DNA of 64,000 nt from Marinobacter guineae. Its GTDB lineage: Bacteria; Pseudomonadota; Gammaproteobacteria; Pseudomonadales; Oleiphilaceae. The notes under the pieces were generated by a model. It ran no database searches, was not told the DNA's origin, and was given only the letters and a program-made list of their open reading frames with translations. The DNA lies in NCBI RefSeq assembly GCF_002744735.1, contig NZ_KZ319340.1, positions 963,030 through 1,027,029 on the forward strand. The letters are read 5' to 3'. Positions 43,226 to 51,591 of the stretch are shown here, piece after piece (the first letter of the stretch is position 1; the number at the start of each line of letters is the position of its first letter). A program made the position numbers and the translations under genes.

Positions 43226-45256
43226 TCAAGAATGGGTTGCCGGGATGATAACGCGGAACCACACGCCGTCAATGCCACCTTGGGTGCGGTTCTGGGCGTC
43301 AACACGGCCACCATGGTAATCGGCGATCAGGCTGACAATGAGCAGGCCCTGGCCCAGGTGGCCCTGTTCCTGTCCTTCCCGCAGTGACACGAACGGGCTG
43401 AAAATGTCGGTTGCAGCGCTGTCCGGCAGGCTGGACCCCTCGTTGAAAACCGACAGGCAGAGGCCTTCCGCTGTGGTTTCCAGCCCGACTTCAATCAAAC
43501 CACCTTCCGGTGTGAAATCCCGGGCGTTATCCACCAGTTTGTCGAGCAGTTGCACGATCAGCTCCGGCGAACCGGTGAGCTGCAGGCCCGTTTCCGGACC
43601 CGAGTAGCGGATGTTGTGGCTGCTATCCAGGGCCTGGTAGGCGGCGGTGGCCTGGGCTGCGACCTCGGCCAGGTCAAACGGCTCCTTGTCGGCGTGGTCC
43701 AGGCTCTGTTCCAGCCGGGCGGCTTCACTCATGCCGTGGAGTATCTGCCGGAGCCGTTCGGTGGCGGAGGCTGCGCGCTCAATGTATTGCTTGCGCTCAG
43801 TCTCGGTTTCGCAATGGCTGAGGTTCTCCAGCGACGAGCGCACCACGGCAACCGGTGTTTTCAGTTCATGGGACAGCCGCCGGGAAAAGCTTTCGAGGTA
43901 GCGGTTATAGCCATGGAGGCGATCCACCATCAGGCTGAAATGCCTTTGCAACTGGCCCAGTTCATCCTTTGCGCGGGAATCCGGCACCGTACCGGTTATC
44001 CGCCCATCTTCGTCAATGCTGGCGCTGACCGCCCGTTGCAGCCGGGTAATTCGCCAGGACAGCCAGCTGGCGTAGCCGAGCAGCACCAGGGTCAGGGCCA
44101 CGATAATGAGGGTGCTGCGGGCGATGACTGAGCCAAGCGTAGAGCCTGACAGCGTCAGGAGCTGATCAAGCGACTGTTCCAGGATCAGTGTGCGGCCACC
44201 GAACACCGACCGGGTGGTGAGGAGCCAGACGCTGTCGTCCTCGTGGCGAACCAAACCTTCGCTGGGCAGAGTGTCAGTGTCTATCCGGTTGCTGCCAGTC
44301 TTGATAGCAGTGGGTTCCGGCTGATAAAAACGCACCAGCGCCCGGAGTGCGTTGAGACTGATCTGTTCAATCACCTGAAGCGGGCTGAGGGCATCGAATT
44401 CCGGACCTGGGGTGGTAGAAGCGGCACTTTGTCTGGCAATAACCCAGCCTGCCGGTTCCACCAGGCGGGCGCGCTGGCCCCGGTTCAGCTGCGATTCAAT
44501 TTGCCGTTCAAGGACCAGATTACGGCTGACCAGTACCGGAAGCGGGTCAGTCGGTGTTGAGACCGACATCGCCGGGTCCTCTCCCCAGCGGGCCGCAAAG
44601 CCAAGCCGGCTGCGGCCCGCTGGCATGGGTAGTTTCAGCTCGAGTTGCCAGCCATCGCCCGCTCCCTGCCAGTAACTGGAAACCCGGTAATCCGGTTTCA
44701 GGGTGGCCCCGATCAGGCCATAAACCTGCCCTGGCGCTGGTGTGCGGATCAGCCAGGAAAGCGGTGACTGGTCAGGCGAAACGCTTTGGGTGTCGGGCTT
44801 GAGCCACACGCTGAGGCGGTCGTGGGGCTGGTTCGGAATACCGGGATTGAAGAACACGGGCTGGCGAGGACTGACACGGATCAGCAGGTACAGGTTTTGC
44901 TGATCCGTGGCGGCTTGCCAGTGCAGGGCTGGCAGGCCGGAGCCGGAAGCGCTGCTGCTCTGCCAATTCCGGAGTGGGTTTTCTTCGTCGTATCCCGGCC
45001 AGTCGTCGCCATAGCCGTCCAGGTTGATGATTCCAGTGAGAGGTTCAACGTAAATTGCGGGCTCACCAGAGGCCACCGCGGGCATGCCGATCATCAGATC
45101 GCCGGCGGTCTCGGCCAGTCGTTCGGCCTGTTCCTGAAGTTGTTGGCGGGCCTGTTGTCGCAGGGCATCGTCCAGCTCCAGAACAAACTGCAGACCTGCC
45201 CAGGGAATCAAAAGCATCAGCAGGCTGGCAACGAGTAGCTGGCGCTTCAGGTTCAA
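43226..45256 (-). CDS. pdsS: Histidine kinase of the dedicated proteobacterial sortase system
   Basis: A 676-residue membrane kinase with an N-terminal anchor (about 5-28), a periplasmic sensor of about 350 residues containing a beta-rich, carbohydrate-binding-like segment (DGYGDDWPGYDEENPL, later DRLSVWLKPD), a second membrane segment, HAMP, and HisKA with SHELKTPVAVVRSSLEN. The ATPase part has LVDNARDFTPEGG. The long sensor and its position next to a regulator, sortase and substrate identify the PdsS type. The catalytic domain ends with a GHLGQGLLIV glycine box, slightly divergent from GLGL. Confidence 0.88.
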   Translation of the reverse strand: MNLKRQLLVASLLMLLIPWAGLQFVLELDDALRQQARQQLQEQAERLAETAGDLMIGMPAVASGEPAIYVEPLTGIINLDGYGDDWPGYDEENPLRNWQSSSASGSGLPALHWQAATDQQNLYLLIRVSPRQPVFFNPGIPNQPHDRLSVWLKPDTQSVSPDQSPLSWLIRTPAPGQVYGLIGATLKPDYRVSSYWQGAGDGWQLELKLPMPAGRSRLGFAARWGEDPAMSVSTPTDPLPVLVSRNLVLERQIESQLNRGQRARLVEPAGWVIARQSAASTTPGPEFDALSPLQVIEQISLNALRALVRFYQPEPTAIKTGSNRIDTDTLPSEGLVRHEDDSVWLLTTRSVFGGRTLILEQSLDQLLTLSGSTLGSVIARSTLIIVALTLVLLGYASWLSWRITRLQRAVSASIDEDGRITGTVPDSRAKDELGQLQRHFSLMVDRLHGYNRYLESFSRRLSHELKTPVAVVRSSLENLSHCETETERKQYIERAASATERLRQILHGMSEAARLEQSLDHADKEPFDLAEVAAQATAAYQALDSSHNIRYSGPETGLQLTGSPELIVQLLDKLVDNARDFTPEGGLIEVGLETTAEGLCLSVFNEGSSLPDSAATDIFSPFVSLREGQEQGHLGQGLLIVSLIADYHGGRVDAQNRTQGGIDGVWFRVIIPATHS

Positions 45257-45259
45257 GGT

Positions 45260-45961
45260 TCAGACCTCACGGGCATTCCAGCGATAGCCCATGCCGTAGG
45301 CGGTCTGGATGCCATCGAAGTTTTCATCCAGTTGCAGGAACTTGCGCCGGATGCGTTTGATGTGGGAGGTGACGGTATTGTCGTCGAGCACCGTGCTGGC
45401 GGCTTCCATCAGCTGTTCACGGCTGCGGACATGGCCCGGGTGCTGCACCAGCGAATACAGCATCCAGAATTCGGTCACGGTCAGATCAATGGGCGCATCG
45501 TTCCAGGCGACGGTCATGCGATCCACATTGAGAGTGAGCTGGCCCCGTTGCAGAACTTCGTCTGGCTTCTGGAGGGCCTCGGCCCAGGCATCGGCCCGCC
45601 GCAGCAAAGCGGTCACCCGGGCCAGCAGGTGGTCCAGGCTCATGTCTTTGGTGACGTAGTCATCGGCACCGAGGCGCAGGCCGTGCACCGAATCGATGTC
45701 GCTGTCCCTGGCGGTCAGGAAGATGATGGGCAGGGTCTGGGACAGTGAGCGCAGGTCCTGGCACAGGGCAAAGCCGCCTTCCGGCTCGTCTCCCAGGCCG
45801 ACATCAATAATGGCGAGATCCGGCAGTGCCTGGCGCAGCACCTGCCAGGCGGACGCACGGTCGCCATGGGCCGTCACCCGGTAGCCCCGGCGTTCGAATG
45901 CCGCCCGGTAGTTGTCACGGATGGCGGGTTCGTCTTCGATCAGAACAACGTGTTTCTTCAT
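45260..45961 (-). CDS. pdsR: Response regulator of the dedicated proteobacterial sortase system
   Basis: An OmpR-family regulator of 233 residues. The receiver domain has the EDEP acidic pocket, the phosphoacceptor region AIIDVGLGDEPEGG and TKDMS near the switch Lys. The winged helix ends the protein (VRSREQLMEAASTVLDDNTV). Its start is separated by 403 bases from the divergent sortase substrate, and the kinase follows after three bases. It probably controls the sortase genes across the divergent promoter region. Confidence 0.9.
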   Translation of the reverse strand: MKKHVVLIEDEPAIRDNYRAAFERRGYRVTAHGDRASAWQVLRQALPDLAIIDVGLGDEPEGGFALCQDLRSLSQTLPIIFLTARDSDIDSVHGLRLGADDYVTKDMSLDHLLARVTALLRRADAWAEALQKPDEVLQRGQLTLNVDRMTVAWNDAPIDLTVTEFWMLYSLVQHPGHVRSREQLMEAASTVLDDNTVTSHIKRIRRKFLQLDENFDGIQTAYGMGYRWNAREV

Positions 45962-46217
45962 GGTGGCGGCGGTTTCCCCTGGCCGGTGAGTGTCTATTTA
46001 ACCACGGCAGGTGTTCAGAACAAGGGCGGACGGCATTGTTGTCATAATTCATCACTTTTTGTGGCCGGTTTGCCGCATTCTGCCATGGGAGTTCCTTTCC
46101 GGATTGCTGAAATGGGGGTGTTTCGCTCAGTCATGCAGTCAAAAGGATTCCGCCATGATGCTTTCTACCTCTTTCTTACGGTTTTACTCCCCTGTTTTCG
46201 AAAGGTGTCCAGCGCCC

Positions 46218-46403
46218 GGCAAGTGCGCGGCTCTTTCCGAAACACGCTGTGAATACGTCCGTGTACGTTCGGCTCCGCCCCTTGCGCTTTTCGCTCCTGC
46301 GTCGCGCAAGGGTCCTGGGCAGGCCGTCCATGGCCTGCCCGTGAAGAGCTTTCGCTCTTCACCCATGGCTCTGCACGGTTTCGGAAAGAGCCGCGCACTT
46401 GCC
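46218..46403 (+). repeat. Palindromic element copy B, enlarged with nested hairpins
   Basis: Arms of 26 bp (46218-46243 and 46378-46403) are perfect reverse complements. The core is 134 nt and splits in the middle: the conserved left part (about 46244-46279) and right part are those of copies A and C, while the middle adds three stem-loops: CCCTTGCGC/GCGCAAGGG, GGGCAGGCC/GGCCTGCCC and GTGAAGAGC/GCTCTTCAC. The whole can fold as a multibranch structure. It occupies most of the 403-base gap between pdsR and the sortase substrate. The rest (45962-46217) shows no gene. Confidence 0.9.
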
Positions 46404-48482
46404 TCAGTTTTCACGCGCTTTCAGAAACTTAACTCCAGGCGTGTTTGGGAGGGGATAAGCCTCTGGTTCGCTGTCTTGCTGATGCTGTTTGTGCATCCTC
46501 TTTATGCCGAGGCGAATGAAACAGACAACGTCGGCCAGTTGCACTTCGTTGACGGCCAGGGTCAATGGCAGGAACCGGCGCTGGTGTTGGACAGTGAATT
46601 CGACATTCGGGTCAGCGGGTTGATTGCCGACACCCGGCTGTTGCGCAGTTTCCGGAACACCAGTGATCAGTGGCGGGAGGGAGTGTTTGTGTTTCCGCTT
46701 CCGGAAAAGGCCAGTGTGTATGGCCTTACCATGAAGGTGGGGGAGCGGACCATTGAGGGGAAGGTTCAGCCGAGGGAGGTTGCCAGGCAGACCTACGAGA
46801 AGGCGAAAAGTGCGGGTAAGCATGCGGCAAATGTCGAGCAGCAGCGTCCGAATCTGTTTACCGCCCGGCTGGCAAATATTCCACCCGGGGAGACGGTGTC
46901 GGTGGAGTTGAAGTATCAGCAGCCGGTCGGCTTCCAGGCCGGGGTGTTTGAGCTGAGTATTCCGACCACGCTGACGCCCCGTTATGTCCCGGGAGCCCCC
47001 ATCCAGTCTCTATCCGATCAGTGGCAAAGTGGCTGGGCTCTGCCTACGACGCAGGTGGCGGATGCCGATGCGATCAGCCCCTTTACCGTCAATCCCGGTG
47101 ACGTGGCAGGGGACAGCCACCGGGCGTCGATTGAGTTGTTGATTGATGCCGGGCTGCCGCTTGAGGCGGTTTCCAGTCCGTCTCACCAGCTGGCGACCAG
47201 TCGGGATGGCCAGTCGGTCACGGTGCGCCCCGCTGAGGGCGAGATCCTGATGGACCGGGATTTTGTGGTGCGCTGGCGGCCGCTGGCGGGGCGGGAACCT
47301 TCTGCGGCGGTGTTTCACCAGTCATGGCAGGGCGAGGATTTTTTGCTGGCCATGCTGGTGCCTGGTCAAACTGGCAAAAGCGTTCTGCCAAGGGAGTTGG
47401 TGTTCGTGATCGACACTTCAGGCTCCATGGCCGGGGAATCCATCCGCCAGGCCCGCAGTGCCTTGCAGGCGGGTCTGCAAACCCTGACATCCCGGGACAG
47501 GTTCAATGTTATCCAGTTCAACAGTCAGACCCACGCTCTGTTCATGCAGCCGGAGATCGCCACCGGGAACAACCTTGCCCGTGCCCGTCAGTATGTGGAT
47601 CGCCTGAGGGCTGACGGTGGCACCGAAATGGCACCGGCGCTGTCTCTGGCTTTGAAGGATAGCGAGGGCAGCGGGGAAGAGACGCCACGGGTGCGCCAGG
47701 TGATTTTCATCACCGATGGTGCGGTGGGTAATGAAGCAAGCCTGTTTCGTCAGATCCGTCAGCAGCTGGGCGATCAGCGTCTGTTTACGGTGGCTATCGG
47801 TTCGGCCCCGAACCGGCATTTCATGCGTGAAGCCGCTCGCTGGGGGCGAGGTACCTATACCGCGATTCACTCGCCGTCGGATGTGAGCGGGCCGCTTCAA
47901 AGGCTGTTCGCGGCCATGGAATCACCGGTTCTGACGGATATCCAGGTGCAGTGGCCTGGCCAGGAAACGGGTATTGAGAGTTTTCCCCGGCGCCCAGGCG
48001 ATTTGTTTCAGGGCGAACCGCTGATTCATGCAGTGCGTGGCGTTGCGGCCATGGGCGAGCTCAAGGTGTCGGGCCGGCTGCCGGGTGGGCGGAACTGGTT
48101 GAAGACCCTGGATCTGCAGCAGGCAGCGCCGGGAACCGGGCTTCATCGCCATTGGGCGAGAGAGAAAATCGACAGTCTGCAGGATGAAGCCAGGGTATCA
48201 GGCCAGGAGCCTGATAAAGCGGCTATTACCGAGCTGGCGGTCGCGCATGGACTGATGTCGGCCTACACCAGTTTTGTGGCGGTTGATGCAACGCCGGCTC
48301 GAACGACGGAAACGCCGTTGGCCTCAGACAATCTGCCAACGCTGCGGCCGGCGGGGAGCCAGGCGGGCATGCTTCGGTATCCGCAAACCGCAACCGCTGC
48401 GCCCTTGCTGATCGCTCTTGGTCTGGTCGGGCTGATGTTCTCTGTTGCGATTGTGCTGCTGCAAAGGAGGGCGTTCCCGTGA
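46365..48482 (+). CDS. Sortase-substrate protein with VIT and von Willebrand A domains
   Basis: Predicted substrate of the class GN sortase, about 700 residues. A VIT domain (REGVFVFPLPEKASVYG) comes first, then a vWA domain with MIDAS DTSGSMAG at about Asp350, and the C terminus has YPQTAT, a hydrophobic helix (LLIALGLVGLMFSVAIVLL) and Arg residues, as expected for a sorting signal. The N terminus is uncertain: the frame stays open from 46011 through repeat copy B. I use the ATG at 46365, inside the repeat arm region; an ATG at 46482 is the alternative and would shorten the signal peptide. Confidence 0.85.
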   Translation: MALHGFGKSRALASVFTRFQKLNSRRVWEGISLWFAVLLMLFVHPLYAEANETDNVGQLHFVDGQGQWQEPALVLDSEFDIRVSGLIADTRLLRSFRNTSDQWREGVFVFPLPEKASVYGLTMKVGERTIEGKVQPREVARQTYEKAKSAGKHAANVEQQRPNLFTARLANIPPGETVSVELKYQQPVGFQAGVFELSIPTTLTPRYVPGAPIQSLSDQWQSGWALPTTQVADADAISPFTVNPGDVAGDSHRASIELLIDAGLPLEAVSSPSHQLATSRDGQSVTVRPAEGEILMDRDFVVRWRPLAGREPSAAVFHQSWQGEDFLLAMLVPGQTGKSVLPRELVFVIDTSGSMAGESIRQARSALQAGLQTLTSRDRFNVIQFNSQTHALFMQPEIATGNNLARARQYVDRLRADGGTEMAPALSLALKDSEGSGEETPRVRQVIFITDGAVGNEASLFRQIRQQLGDQRLFTVAIGSAPNRHFMREAARWGRGTYTAIHSPSDVSGPLQRLFAAMESPVLTDIQVQWPGQETGIESFPRRPGDLFQGEPLIHAVRGVAAMGELKVSGRLPGGRNWLKTLDLQQAAPGTGLHRHWAREKIDSLQDEARVSGQEPDKAAITELAVAHGLMSAYTSFVAVDATPARTTETPLASDNLPTLRPAGSQAGMLRYPQTATAAPLLIALGLVGLMFSVAIVLLQRRAFP

Positions 48483-49075
48483 CCAGATTGCTGCTTTTAC
48501 TGTTGACCAGCTCAGCTACCTTGTTGGTATTCGGGTTATGGATTCCGCTCAAGGCCGTCCTCGCCCAGGAAATGCTCGAGCTCGCCTGGGCAGAGAACCA
48601 GGCCCGGCAAACTGACTCACGGCCCTGGCCCTGGGCGGATACCTGGCCGGTTGCCCGTCTGGCGATGCCGGTGCTGAACGACTCGATGATCGTTCTGGCT
48701 GGCACCCATGGTGAGAGCCTGGCATTCGGTCCCGGCCAATTGACTGGCGATGACAATAACAGCGGGGCGGTGGTTATCGCAGGGCATCGGGATACCCATT
48801 TTCGTGGGCTGAAGGCGCTGGAGACCGGCAACGAGATCCGGCTTCAGGGCCGCAATGGCCGTTGGCGCAGTTACCGGGTCGAAAACGCCCGGGTGGTGGA
48901 CAGCCGTTCAGAGCTCATCGATACCCAGCAGTTGCCAGACGGCACCCTGTTGCTGGTGACCTGCTATCCGTTCAACAGTGTCGATCCCGGCGGCCCGCTC
49001 AGGTATGTGGTGCGCGCGCGCATCTCCGGAGACCGTTACCCCCGGGAACAAATTGACACTGTTGCCGGGATATAA
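48479..49075 (+). CDS. Class GN sortase
   Basis: Transpeptidase that cleaves the sorting signal of the neighbouring substrate. The 198 residues include an N-terminal membrane anchor (about 5-25), a catalytic His103 in AGHRDTHF, Cys162 in VTCYPF and Arg175 in LRYVVRAR, the full sortase triad. It begins with GTG overlapping the substrate stop (GTGA), behind AAGGAGG, which implies coupled translation. With the divergent pdsRS pair it forms a complete dedicated sortase module. Confidence 0.95.
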   Translation: MTRLLLLLLTSSATLLVFGLWIPLKAVLAQEMLELAWAENQARQTDSRPWPWADTWPVARLAMPVLNDSMIVLAGTHGESLAFGPGQLTGDDNNSGAVVIAGHRDTHFRGLKALETGNEIRLQGRNGRWRSYRVENARVVDSRSELIDTQQLPDGTLLLVTCYPFNSVDPGGPLRYVVRARISGDRYPREQIDTVAGI

Positions 49076-49123
49076 GGTTGGCGTACACTTGTGCGCCATA
49101 GTTTGGTTGCAGAGTTGTGGTAC

Positions 49124-49822
49124 ATGGGCGTTATTAGAAAATTCCTGGCATGGTTGAGCGTGCCGGTGATCTGTCTGTTTGCGTTGGTGTTGTATGTGGC
49201 CCGGCCATTCAATCCGGATAACAACCGGTTGCTGGGCAGGACTGTGGCCCGGGTGGGCAGGGCGATTCTTGGCATGGACAGAACTCTGGAAGGGCGCGAG
49301 AACCTACCGACAGAGCGGCCGACGGTGGTCATCGCCAACCACCAGCACAATGATGATCTGTTTGTAGTGGGCGATCTGTTACCGCCGCGCACCGTGACGG
49401 TTGGCAAGTCATCACTGGTCTGGGTACCTTTCTTTGGCCAGGTGTTCTGGCTCGGAGGCAACGTTATCCTCAACCGCGGCCGCTCCCATAAAGCGATCGC
49501 CGTGATGCAGGCCACCAGTAGTGCCATCGCGAAAGACCGCAAAAGTCTTTGGGTGTTCCCGGAAGGAACCCGGAGTCGGGGGCGGGGCCTCCAGAAATTC
49601 AAGAAAGGCGCCTTTCACGCTGCCGTTGCATCCGGAGCGCCGATTACCATTGTGTGTGCCCAGGAGTATCAGGACAAGGCCCTCGGCTGGAGCGGCCGGC
49701 GAGAGCCGGTTGCGGTCCGGATCCTGCCTCCAATCGAGACCAAAGGCCTGACGGTTGACGACATCCCTGAACTGATGGCGCGGTGCCACCGGCAAATGGC
49801 GGAAGCCATCGCCACCCTCTGA
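49124..49822 (+). CDS. plsC: 1-acyl-sn-glycerol-3-phosphate acyltransferase
   Basis: Acylates lysophosphatidic acid in phospholipid synthesis. The 232-residue protein has an N-terminal membrane segment (about 6-28), the HX4D box NHQHNDD near residue 70, and FPEGTRSRG near 145. All are PlsC hallmarks. A GTG at 49091 would add 11 residues, but the ATG at 49124 suits the membrane segment. It has the usual family length and no close operon partner besides the sortase gene. Confidence 0.92.
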   Translation: MGVIRKFLAWLSVPVICLFALVLYVARPFNPDNNRLLGRTVARVGRAILGMDRTLEGRENLPTERPTVVIANHQHNDDLFVVGDLLPPRTVTVGKSSLVWVPFFGQVFWLGGNVILNRGRSHKAIAVMQATSSAIAKDRKSLWVFPEGTRSRGRGLQKFKKGAFHAAVASGAPITIVCAQEYQDKALGWSGRREPVAVRILPPIETKGLTVDDIPELMARCHRQMAEAIATL

Positions 49823-49917
49823 TCCGAGCATCGGAAGTGCTTGAAGCACCAGCGGAAACAGGGCAGTCTTTGCGGGAAAGATCGTTTCGTTCAAAGACCC
49901 TCAGGGAGAGGCAAGAG

Positions 49918-50160
49918 ATGAATCTGATTCTGTTTCTGATTATTGGCGGTGTGGCCGGCTGGCTGGCCGGACTTATCATGAAAGGCCGTGGCTTTGGTGT
50001 TCTGGCCAACATCGGTATTGGTATTGTCGGTTCCTTCCTCGGTGGCTTTGTATTTCGCCTTTTGGGCCTGGCGGCCCAGGGTGCAGTTGGTGAGCTGGTG
50101 ACCGCAACCGTTGGTGCAATACTGCTGCTGGCCATTGTTAGCGCAATCAAGAAGGGCTGA
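49918..50160 (+). CDS. GlsB/YeaQ/YmgE-family stress membrane protein
   Basis: An 80-residue membrane protein rich in Gly and hydrophobic residues, with three membrane segments and the signature GGVAGWLAGLIMKGRGFG. This matches the transglycosylase-associated family, linked to stress and stationary phase. The ATG at 49918 follows AGAGGCAAGAG; the frame from 49783 extends back into the end of plsC. It is followed after two bases by the MAPEG gene. Confidence 0.9.
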   Translation: MNLILFLIIGGVAGWLAGLIMKGRGFGVLANIGIGIVGSFLGGFVFRLLGLAAQGAVGELVTATVGAILLLAIVSAIKKG

Positions 50161-50162
50161 GC

Positions 50163-50564
50163 ATGATCGTCCCCGTTACCGGAGTGTTTGCCGCAGTTAT
50201 TGGCATTCTTTTGCTGGTATTGTCGGCTCAGGTCGTCAAATTCCGCCTTAAATACCGCAAGGGTCTTGGTGTTACCGATGACCGGGATTTTGAGGCCGCC
50301 GTGCGGGCTCATGCCAACCTGATTGAGTACGCCCCCCTTGGTTTGATCATGCTGGCTATCGCAGAGCTCAATGGTGTGGCCAGTGGGTTGATCTATTGGA
50401 CGGGCATGGCGCTGGTCGTCGGCCGCATCCTCCACGCCTTTGGTATGATTAATGGCCGTGGCGGTCCTCACAAGGCCCGCATGATCGGCATTCTGCTGAC
50501 CTGGCTGGCCATTCTGATTGCTGCGGTGCTATTGCTGTGGAACGTCTGGCAGGTTTACGGGTGA
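50163..50564 (+). CDS. MAPEG-family membrane protein
   Basis: A 133-residue protein with four membrane helices and the MAPEG pattern: VKFRLKYRKGLGVTDD, then RAHANLIEYAPLGLIML. The eukaryotic members are glutathione-dependent enzymes, but bacterial roles vary, so no substrate is claimed. It forms a pair with the GlsB-like gene and is followed by a strong terminator. Confidence 0.88.
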   Translation: MIVPVTGVFAAVIGILLLVLSAQVVKFRLKYRKGLGVTDDRDFEAAVRAHANLIEYAPLGLIMLAIAELNGVASGLIYWTGMALVVGRILHAFGMINGRGGPHKARMIGILLTWLAILIAAVLLLWNVWQVYG

Positions 50565-50572
50565 AGTAACAG

Positions 50573-50610
50573 ACAGAGCGGGGCGGCCAGTGGCCGCCCC
50601 GCTCTGTTTT
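50573..50610 (+). terminator. Strong intrinsic terminator after the MAPEG gene
   Basis: Arms of 17 bp (50573-50589 and 50591-50607) around a one-base centre, followed by T residues. The stem is palindromic, so it may also act for the convergent DUF2202 gene, although the T-tract favours the plus strand. Confidence 0.85.
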
Positions 50611-50634
50611 CAGGACAGGGGTTTTGAGGCAGGT

Positions 50635-51279
50635 TCAGTCCTCAACCTGGCTTTCATCATCAAGAATCAGCTCTATTTCCTCGGCATCCAGAACCTGCGC
50701 CTCGTAAGTCAGCCCCTGTGCTTCGATCACGCTCACAAACGCTTTCAGGTGACTTTTGGAACCATCCAGCAGATTGGAGTAGGCGAGGATGATCGCGCGC
50801 TCATCAGTGGAGTTAATGGCGGCCAGGATATCTCTCATGTCCTTTTCTTCGATCAGGCCCCCGACCAGGAGACCGTCGATAAGGGAATTTTTGCCTTTGG
50901 CGACAAGTTCGTTATAGAGCGCCTGAAGCTCATCATTGGTGAAGACACCAATTGTGTCGTTGACTACGGGATCCTCAACGCCAAACTTCTCCAGTAGATA
51001 ATTGACAGTACTGGTGTGGGTTTCTTCGGAAAGTGCAATCTGGGCGAAGACCTGCGTTTGGGTCCCCCAGTACTGGTCCATCGTCAGGTATACATCACGG
51101 GCGAGCTTCTCTTCTTCCCGCATGAATTGCAGGTCACTGACTTCAATCGTTGTCAGGTCTTCCGCTTCGACCTTCTTTGTTGATTGGTCGCCGCTGCGCG
51201 GCCCACCGGCAGCGAATGAGGCGGTAGCGAAAAACATTGAACCGATTACGGCGGCAGTGATGAAGGGATTTGCGTTCAT
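50635..51279 (-). CDS. Exported DUF2202-family protein
   Basis: A 214-residue exported protein with a signal peptide (to SFAAGG, about residue 25) and the DUF2202 core MREEEKLARDVYLTMDQYW, then EETHTSTVNYLLEKFG. The spaced Glu and His residues suggest a ferritin-like four-helix fold. Its function is unknown. The ATG at 51279 starts the signal peptide; the frame from 51321 would add a 14-residue leader. A sigmaE-like promoter lies about 50-75 bases upstream. Confidence 0.85.
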   Translation of the reverse strand: MNANPFITAAVIGSMFFATASFAAGGPRSGDQSTKKVEAEDLTTIEVSDLQFMREEEKLARDVYLTMDQYWGTQTQVFAQIALSEETHTSTVNYLLEKFGVEDPVVNDTIGVFTNDELQALYNELVAKGKNSLIDGLLVGGLIEEKDMRDILAAINSTDERAIILAYSNLLDGSKSHLKAFVSVIEAQGLTYEAQVLDAEEIELILDDESQVED

Positions 51280-51324
51280 AGTGACCTCTCTAGTCAGGTA
51301 ATGGTTAAACCCTGGATACATGAC

Positions 51325-51352
51325 TAAGACGATGGTCAGGAGGAAAAGGTTC
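51325..51352 (-). promoter_or_regulatory. Possible sigmaE-type promoter for the DUF2202 gene
   Basis: On the minus strand, GAACCT (51352-51347) and TCTTA (51329-51325) are 17 bases apart, close to the sigmaE pattern GAACTT-N16/17-TCTGA seen before rpoH. A match of this quality can occur by chance. Confidence 0.4.
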
Positions 51353-51521
51353 GTGAAATAAATGTAAGTTTGCTTTCTTTTTTGTGATTAACCTGTTGTT
51401 TTTAAAGATTAATAATTATTGGATTTTACAGGGAGTTTCTGCTTTACGTTAATTAAAACGGAACTATTCAGATTTACGTCCACGAAGTGTTTGCCTGATT
51501 CTGATGTTTTGAAACGGGTTA

Positions 51522-51572
51522 TAAAAGCCGGCACACGGCCCAGTGACATGTCACATGCCGTGGGGCCGGCTT
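51522..51572 (-). terminator. Terminator for the OmpA-domain gene, nested palindromes
   Basis: On the minus strand the outer arms GCCGGCTT/AAGCCGGC, middle arms GCCGTG/CACGGC and an inner GTGACATGTCAC palindrome form one stacked hairpin, followed by TTTTAT. It lies 20 bases after the stop of the 51592-52032 gene. The rest of 51353-51521 is AT-rich and holds no gene that I can support. Confidence 0.72.
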
Positions 51573-51591
51573 ACTCGATCGGTTTCGTCTT

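Noticed and set aside
46011..46364. N-terminal 118 residues of the open frame before the sortase substrate
   Set aside because: Translate across the repeat and gap without protein-like features; not counted as coding.
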